Of a stretch of 5,812 bases of DNA, positions 1 through 4,024 are shown piece after piece (the stretch's first letter is position 1; each line of letters starts with the position of its first letter). Under the pieces are notes generated by a model. It ran no database searches. It was not told the origin of the DNA and saw only the letters and a program-made list of their open reading frames with translations. The DNA is from Anaerolineaceae bacterium. GTDB lineage: Bacteria; Chloroflexota; Anaerolineae; Anaerolineales; Anaerolineaceae. Made by a program: the position numbers and the translations under genes. The DNA is taken from positions 1 to 5,812 of the forward strand of contig JAIOTF010000430.1 of NCBI GenBank assembly GCA_021107195.1. Reading direction: 5' to 3'.

Positions 1-122
1 CCGGTCTAATTCGAGTGATGGCATAATATGTACTAATATATCCGTTGTTTGTTGGTTTTGTGTTTGATTTTTATTAGCGTTGTTTATGATTCTTAATCGT
101 TCCTGCCCGCCTGAGTAGTTAC
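1..122. other. Left flank without a supportable gene; possible insertion-element end
   Basis: No reading frame here is long enough to support a gene. Two frames entering from the window edge close quickly (stops at 24-26 and 65-67), so the C-terminal tip of an upstream gene is possible but unidentifiable. The stretch 101-122 is locally GC-rich and ends in GCCTGAGTAGTTAC, after which an AT-rich coding frame lacking its own start runs on. Read on the minus strand the edge begins GTAACTACTCAGGC. A 5'-GTAA terminus is the usual start of IS66-family inverted repeats, so this could be the end of such an element inserted into the TPR gene. This is inference: no transposase and no second terminus are visible. 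Confidence 0.3.
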
Positions 123-344
123 CAAAATATTACCAAACATTTAGACAAAATACATATTGATGTTTCATTTGAACCTGAGCAATTAGGTTTTATTCCAGAA
201 AGGCTCACCCACGCTCATCAATTCACTTGGCACAGGCTCACTACGGCCATACGGAAAAACTCTATTGAGATTCAAGAATGGGATTTTGAATTCGATTTAT
301 CTTTAATTGCCGATGACTGGTGTCCACCATTAATATTTCCAATT
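123..344 (+). pseudogene. In-frame coding-like extension upstream of the TPR gene (lost 5' end)
   Basis: This stretch is in frame with the TPR gene at 345 and has no stop; the frame is open from 90, after a TGA at 87-89. It contains no ATG, GTG or TTG codon. The translation looks like real protein: IHIDVSFEPEQLGFIPERL near 150-206, a segment with FTWHRL, then EWDFEFDLSLIADDWCPP at about 276-329, rich in Trp, Asp and Phe. Such composition is unlikely in chance AT-rich DNA. The simplest reading is that the TPR protein once had an additional N-terminal domain and that its true start has been removed by a rearrangement near 90-122, or lies in another frame after a frameshift. I do not recognise the N-terminal domain. 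Confidence 0.55.
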
Positions 345-1295
345 ATGGAATTACCATTTCCCTCTAACTTAACTTTAGTCGAAAACAAAATTCATATTGA
401 ATTCTATGATCCGGAACTCTATTACTTATTCAATGACATATACTATTTTTTTCAGATTCAAGAATACGAAAAGGCAATTAATTTATGTAATGAGACCTTA
501 CCAAAAATAAGCAAAGATGAGGACTTATTTCAATTTTTATTGCTAAGAGGCACAGCATTATTATTCCAAAACGAATATCAAAAAGCATTGGCCGACTATG
601 AAAAAGCTATTCAAATTAATCCTAAAAATCCAGTAGCGCATTTAGATAAAGGGCGTTGTCTATTAAAACTAGACGAACTTGATCTAGCATTAGCGTCAAC
701 AAGAACTTCAATAGAGTTAAATCCTCAGCTTGGAGATTCCTATGCAAACTTGGGGAATATATATGAGAAGAAAGAAATGCATGATTTAGCAATTGAGAAT
801 TACTCTTTGGCAATCAAATATTTTACAAACAATAATGAAAAATCCGATGCGTTTTTCAGACGTGCAAAGTGCCAAATGAAATCAAGAAATTTCATGCAAG
901 CCATAGATGACTTCACAGATGCTATTTCTCTTGAGCCGAATGATGAAAACCTATTGATCTATCTCCAAAATCGAGCTTTGGCTTATTATACAATCAAACA
1001 ATATCAAGATGCTTTGTGTGATATAGAAAAATTAATTGAAGCCGAGCCAAAATCTACAACTTTTCGACTTTTACGAGTTGAAGTTCTTATGAGACAACAA
1101 AGAAAAACTGACCTACAAAAGTTCCTAAAAGAAATTGTTTCAACTACAGAGAATCGAGAAGAGGCTGCGGATATGATTAGAAAGCTAGCAAATGCCTCAA
1201 TAGAAATAGGAAACAACGAAATATCAGATATTTTGTTTGAGACATCTTCAAGTCTATCTAAAGAACAAAAATCTGATTTCCCTGCATCAAAATAA
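345..1295 (+). CDS. TPR-repeat protein, probably 5'-truncated
   Basis: The conceptual product of 316 residues is a tetratricopeptide-repeat protein, a helical scaffold family that mediates protein-protein contacts; its partner cannot be told from sequence. Repeats fall at about residues 28-59 (degenerate), 61-94, 95-128, 129-162, 166-199 and 202-236, with the A..Y..AI..NP pattern clearest in LADYEKAIQINPKNP (82-96), AIENYSLAI (149-157) and AIDDFTDAISLEPN (186-199). After about residue 240 the helices no longer match the repeat. There is no signal peptide or membrane segment, so it is probably cytoplasmic. The ATG at 345 has no Shine-Dalgarno sequence, and the frame stays coding-like upstream to about 90, so this Met is probably internal. 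It is clearly AT-rich (about 25-38% GC in lines sampled by eye, against about 50-68% in the transporter genes), which points to horizontal origin. The TPR assignment is firm; the start and the functionality are not. Confidence 0.8.
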   Translation: MELPFPSNLTLVENKIHIEFYDPELYYLFNDIYYFFQIQEYEKAINLCNETLPKISKDEDLFQFLLLRGTALLFQNEYQKALADYEKAIQINPKNPVAHLDKGRCLLKLDELDLALASTRTSIELNPQLGDSYANLGNIYEKKEMHDLAIENYSLAIKYFTNNNEKSDAFFRRAKCQMKSRNFMQAIDDFTDAISLEPNDENLLIYLQNRALAYYTIKQYQDALCDIEKLIEAEPKSTTFRLLRVEVLMRQQRKTDLQKFLKEIVSTTENREEAADMIRKLANASIEIGNNEISDILFETSSSLSKEQKSDFPASK

Positions 1296-1469
1296 TAATC
1301 CATGCAATATCTTGAAAAATGGATAAATAGATTTGACACTAAAAACTAAAGCGATATTTCTAGATTATCGATCAAAATACGGATTTCCAATATTCTACTT
1401 ACCAATTCTTTAGTTAAAAGAACATCATCTTATCTATAGTCCACATATCTTAGTCCCGAATATTTCACA
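1296..1469. other. AT-rich intergenic spacer with no recognised feature
   Basis: After the TAA of the TPR gene the sequence stays AT-rich and carries stops in all forward frames. A minus-strand frame covering 1004-1339 is mostly antisense to the TPR gene, and its predicted protein resembles no family I recognise. No hairpin followed by a T-run was found, so the terminator of the TPR gene is not evident. The spacer ends where C-rich sequence begins (about 1460-1500). Confidence 0.6.
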
Positions 1470-1568
1470 CTACACCCATCCCCGTTTCACCCCATCCCCC
1501 TCAACCTGCTACACCTCGGACGCAAAACCCTCAATGAAGTAACGGTCGTGCACCACGGCCAGCCAGCT
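1470..1568 (-). pseudogene. Relic of the C-terminal end of an ABC-F ATPase (H-loop region)
   Basis: Reading the minus strand from 1568 down gives SWLAVVHDRYFIEGFASEV, then a TAG at 1509-1511, then in the same frame QVEGDGVKRGWV and a TAG at 1470-1472. VVHDRYFI...FA is the switch-histidine (H-loop) segment typical of ABC-F proteins (usual form VSHDRYFLDR.A..IWE), the soluble twin-ATPase family acting on ribosomes in translation or antibiotic resistance. The TAG stands where that family usually has Trp, so it looks like a TGG-to-TAG nonsense change with homology continuing beyond it. Nothing else of the ATPase (no Walker A, signature or Walker B) is present; the frame upstream is blocked by a TAA at 1569-1571. 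About 33 codons survive, so this is a non-functional remnant. The assignment rests on one short motif read by eye. Confidence 0.55.
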
Positions 1569-1692
1569 TTAATACTCGATTTCACGGCTGATCACAGTCA
1601 CCACCAAAGTGGCAACCAGCAGCAAAACTACCCTTCTCCTGTCCGATTGACCCTTTTTGCCCCCTTGACAACCTATGGAATAGGGGTAAAAT
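1569..1692 (-). pseudogene. Possible C-terminal relic of a membrane protein
   Basis: On the minus strand an open frame running from about 1692 to a TAA at 1569-1571 ends in VVLLLVATLVVTVISREIEY (1631-1572). A cluster of three Arg codons (1640-1632) precedes it. A hydrophobic stretch flanked by positive charge and followed by a short charged tail is typical of the last transmembrane helix of a bacterial membrane protein, such as a transporter permease. There is no convincing start codon, and the upstream part coincides with the operon promoter, so an active gene is unlikely. It abuts the ABC-F relic directly, suggesting two gene ends joined by deletion. A chance hydrophobic frame cannot be excluded. 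Confidence 0.3.
1665..1692 (+). promoter_or_regulatory. Sigma70-type promoter of the MarR-ABC operon
   Basis: A perfect -35 hexamer TTGACA (1665-1670) is followed after 16 bp by TAAAAT (1687-1692), which matches the -10 consensus at five of six positions. Transcription would start at about 1699, leaving a leader of roughly 64 nt before the MarR start at 1763. It lies directly upstream of candidate operators, as expected for an autoregulated MarR operon. The match is by eye and no start site is known. Confidence 0.65.
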
Positions 1693-1694
1693 AG

Positions 1695-1707
1695 TTAACG
1701 TTGTTAA
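1695..1707. promoter_or_regulatory. Candidate MarR operator 1
   Basis: TTAACGTTGTTAA is a palindrome with 5-bp arms (TTAAC/GTTAA) around a 3-bp centre. It begins two bases after the -10 hexamer and covers the predicted transcription start, so a bound repressor would block initiation. Site size and AT-richness fit MarR dimers, which bind short palindromes in their own promoters. Binding by the adjacent gene product is inferred. Confidence 0.6.
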
Positions 1708-1726
1708 TTATTAATAATGTAAACAA

Positions 1727-1739
1727 TTAACATTGTTAA
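1727..1739. promoter_or_regulatory. Candidate MarR operator 2
   Basis: TTAACATTGTTAA differs from operator 1 only at the sixth base and extends to a 15-bp palindrome (ATTAAC-ATT-GTTAAT, 1726-1740). An overlapping palindrome AACAAT-TAAC-ATTGTT (1722-1737) is also present. Its centre is 32 bp from that of operator 1, about three helical turns, placing both sites on the same DNA face. It sits in the untranslated leader just before the MarR ribosome binding site. Confidence 0.6.
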
Positions 1740-1751
1740 TATTGTCCAACC

Positions 1752-1757
1752 AGGAAG
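1752..1757 (+). promoter_or_regulatory. Ribosome binding site that fixes the MarR start
   Basis: AGGAAG lies 5 nt before the ATG at 1763. This supports 1763 over the in-frame TTG at 1733, which would fall inside operator 2 and has no comparable Shine-Dalgarno sequence. Confidence 0.75.
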
Positions 1758-1762
1758 CAAAA

Positions 1763-2266
1763 ATGACAGAACAAAGTACTGTTTCAGATGAATTATTGCG
1801 AAAATGCGAGCGCATCCTATGGCGCACCCTTCCATCCATCCAGCATGGGGTCCGTAAACTCACCCGGGAAGACGACGACCGGCAGCTTACCCCGGCGCAG
1901 TACCACATTCTGCGCTACATCCACCGCGGGGCAAAATCAGCCAGCAACCTGGCCGCCTGCGAAAAAGTCAGCCTGCCAGCCATCAGCCGCCACGTGGACG
2001 ATCTGGTCAAAATGGGGCTGGTAGAACGCACGCGGGATACCGAAGATCGACGTTCGATCATCCTGGCCTTGACAGAACAAGGGCAGGTTATCTGGAACAA
2101 ATTGGTCGAGAGAAACCATCAGATTTTTTCCGAAAGGATGAAGCTCCTGAGCCCCAAAGAAATTGAAATCATTATTGAAGGATTAGAATTACTCTACAGT
2201 GCATTTGCGAAAGAGGTTTCCGAATGCAACTGTCAAACAGATGGAGGAAAACATCACGATGCGTGA
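1763..2266 (+). CDS. MarR-family transcriptional regulator
   Basis: The 167-residue product is a MarR-type winged-helix regulator, the usual length for this family of homodimeric repressors released by small ligands or oxidation. The DNA-binding domain spans about residues 41-107: LTPAQYHILRYI opens the helix-turn-helix, SLPAISRHVDDLVKMGLV (70-87) contains the recognition helix, and RDTEDRRSIILALTEQG (91-107) is the wing with the conserved D-RR motif. Helices 1-30 and 108-152 should form the dimer interface. The start at 1763 is supported by AGGAAG 5 nt upstream. The stop overlaps the first ABC gene by 8 bp, implying translational coupling. Two similar palindromes lie between promoter and start, so it probably represses its own operon, including the exporter. 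Cysteines at 15, 65, 155 and 157, and a C-terminal CNC...HH tail, are worth noting. The inducer is unknown. Confidence 0.93.
   Translation: MTEQSTVSDELLRKCERILWRTLPSIQHGVRKLTREDDDRQLTPAQYHILRYIHRGAKSASNLAACEKVSLPAISRHVDDLVKMGLVERTRDTEDRRSIILALTEQGQVIWNKLVERNHQIFSERMKLLSPKEIEIIIEGLELLYSAFAKEVSECNCQTDGGKHHDA
2243..2248 (+). promoter_or_regulatory. Ribosome binding site that fixes the first ABC start
   Basis: GGAGGA lies 10 nt before the ATG at 2259, inside the end of the MarR gene. Upstream in-frame ATGs at 2199 and 2241 would add 20 or 6 residues; the second overlaps this Shine-Dalgarno sequence, and neither has a better one of its own. The start at 2259 also gives the N-terminus usual for half-size exporters (MRELIKLKRFLKPY). 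Confidence 0.7.
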
Positions 2267-4022
2267 ACTAATAAAACTAAAACGTTTTCTTAAACCTTAC
2301 ACGATCAGTGCAATTCTTTCAATGGCACTGATGGTTGTAATGGTAGGGCTGCAATTAATGCTGCCCAGAATGATCCAGCGTATTGTCGATCTGGGGATCA
2401 CCCCGGGGAATATGACGATCGTTTGGCAAACAACACTGGTCATGTTGGGTATCTCATTGCTCAACATGGCATTTGCTGTCGGCAACACCACCCTCGCCGT
2501 AAGAGTAGCCGAAGGCTATGCCCGCGACTTGCGCAAGGACCTCTTCAATAAAATTCAGAGCCTGTCCTTTGGCAATCTGGATCGACTGCATACAGGGCAA
2601 TTGATCGTACGCACAACCAGCGATGTCACTTCGGTGCAGCATGCGGTACGTATGATGCTGAGCCTCAGCGTGCGCGCTCTGATGCTGCTGGCCGGCAGCC
2701 TGATCCTGATGTTCAGCACCAACAGCCAATTGGCCGTCAAGCTTCTGCCATTCATGCTGCTCATCCTGGTACTGATCGTCATCTTCGCCGGAAAATTACA
2801 AAAACTCTTTACGGCCGTGCAGCAAAAATTAGACAAACTCAACAACGTCCTGCAGGAAAATCTCTCCGGAGTGCGTGTGGTAAAAGCCTTCGTCCGGGCT
2901 GCCTTTGAAAACGAACGTTTCTCCGAAGCAAATGAGGAATTCACCCAACAAAACATTGCTGCCATGCGTTTGATGGCAGTGCTGATGCCGCTGATGAAGA
3001 TCCTGCTGAATCTGGGCACAGTCTCCATTATCTGGTTTGGCGGCATGGAAGTGATCCAGGGCAGTATGACCATCGGCCAGATCATGGCCTTCACCAATTA
3101 CCTGATGACCGCCATGTTCCCCATGCTGATGCTGGCGATGATCATCGGCATGCTGGCCGCTTCCGAAGCCTCGGCCAAACGCATCAACGAAGTCATGTCC
3201 AACAAACCCGACATCCAGGACAGGCCCGAGGCCATCAGTATAGAAGAAACCAACGGCCGTCTGGTGTTTGAAGATGTATGTTTCAGCTATAACGGCAAAG
3301 ACTGCGCCAAACCCGTTCTCAATCACATCAATCTGGTGGCTGAGCCAGGACAAACTGTCGCTATCCTGGGCTCAACCGGTTCAGGAAAAACCTCTCTGGT
3401 CAATCTCATTCCCCGTTTTTATGAGGTCAGTTCCGGGCGAATCACCCTGGATGGTGTTGACCTGCGCGATATGAAACGCGATTCGCTGCTGGCGCAAATC
3501 GGCATTGCCCTGCAGGAAACCGTCCTCTTCAGCGGCAGCGTACGCGATAACATCCGCTACGGGCGTATGTCAGCCAATGACGAAGAAGTGATTGTCGCTG
3601 CCAAAGCTTCCCAGGCCCATGAATTCATCATGAGCCTGCCAGAAGGGTACGACAGCCGCATCGAACAACGCGGCGCCAACCTTTCTGGCGGCCAGAAGCA
3701 GCGCATCGCCATCGCCCGCGCCCTGTTGTTAAAGCCGCGCATCCTCATTCTGGATGACAGCACCAGCGCAGTTGACGTGGACACAGAAGCGCAGATCCAG
3801 GACGCACTGGAAAAAGCAATGAAAGATACCACCAGCATCATCATTGCCCAACGGATCAGCACCGTGCTGACCGCCGACAAGATCATCGTTCTGGATAACG
3901 GCCGCATCACTGCTGAAGGAACCCACGCCGAGTTGATCAAGAACAGCCCCATTTACCAGGAAATCTATGAGTCGCAATTGGGCAATGGCCTTAAAAAAGC
4001 GACAGAAGTAACAGGTAATTAA
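2259..4022 (+). CDS. ABC exporter half-transporter, degenerate-site subunit (LSGGQ, Walker B DD)
   Basis: The 587-residue product is a half-size type IV (ABCB-like) exporter with a transmembrane domain (about 1-320) followed by an ATPase domain. Six helices are predicted at about 15-37, 55-78, 134-153, 160-177, 236-260 and 272-298, and ENLSGVRVVKAF (200-211) is the typical intracellular coupling segment. The ATPase has A-loop Tyr344, Walker A GSTGSGKT (371-378), Q-loop Gln419, a perfect LSGGQ (475-479), Walker B ILILDD (495-500) and D-loop SAVD (503-506). Residue 500 is Asp where the catalytic Glu is expected, and the switch His is Gln531 (IIAQR). This pair of changes is known from the degenerate-site subunit of heterodimeric exporters such as TM287. 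It should pair with the product of the next gene, 2 bp downstream. It overlaps the MarR gene by 8 bp, so expression is probably coupled. The substrate is inferred to be a drug or lipid-like compound; it cannot be read from sequence. Confidence 0.93.
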   Translation: MRELIKLKRFLKPYTISAILSMALMVVMVGLQLMLPRMIQRIVDLGITPGNMTIVWQTTLVMLGISLLNMAFAVGNTTLAVRVAEGYARDLRKDLFNKIQSLSFGNLDRLHTGQLIVRTTSDVTSVQHAVRMMLSLSVRALMLLAGSLILMFSTNSQLAVKLLPFMLLILVLIVIFAGKLQKLFTAVQQKLDKLNNVLQENLSGVRVVKAFVRAAFENERFSEANEEFTQQNIAAMRLMAVLMPLMKILLNLGTVSIIWFGGMEVIQGSMTIGQIMAFTNYLMTAMFPMLMLAMIIGMLAASEASAKRINEVMSNKPDIQDRPEAISIEETNGRLVFEDVCFSYNGKDCAKPVLNHINLVAEPGQTVAILGSTGSGKTSLVNLIPRFYEVSSGRITLDGVDLRDMKRDSLLAQIGIALQETVLFSGSVRDNIRYGRMSANDEEVIVAAKASQAHEFIMSLPEGYDSRIEQRGANLSGGQKQRIAIARALLLKPRILILDDSTSAVDVDTEAQIQDALEKAMKDTTSIIIAQRISTVLTADKIIVLDNGRITAEGTHAELIKNSPIYQEIYESQLGNGLKKATEVTGN

Positions 4023-4024
4023 TC

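Noticed and set aside
1004..1339. Minus-strand open frame at the end of the TPR gene
   Set aside because: It is mostly antisense to the TPR frame, its protein is low-complexity Ser/Phe/Arg, and no ribosome binding site or family match is visible.
1475..1500. Repeat of CCCATCCCC as a tandem or CRISPR-like element
   Set aside because: There are only two imperfect copies, and the reverse strand reads as the end of the ABC-F relic, which explains the sequence better.
1296..1660. Rho-independent terminator after the TPR gene or before the operon
   Set aside because: The only small inverted repeat noticed (CCAC-CAAA-GTGG, about 1601-1612) is weak and lacks a following T-run.
1733..1762. Upstream TTG start extending the MarR protein by 10 residues
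   Set aside because: The TTG lies inside the second palindrome and has no ribosome binding site, while the ATG at 1763 has AGGAAG at good spacing.
2555..3353. Minus-strand open frames opposite the first ABC gene
   Set aside because: They are shadows of the membrane and early ATPase coding sequence, with Arg/Ser-rich or His/Gln-rich translations and no family resemblance.
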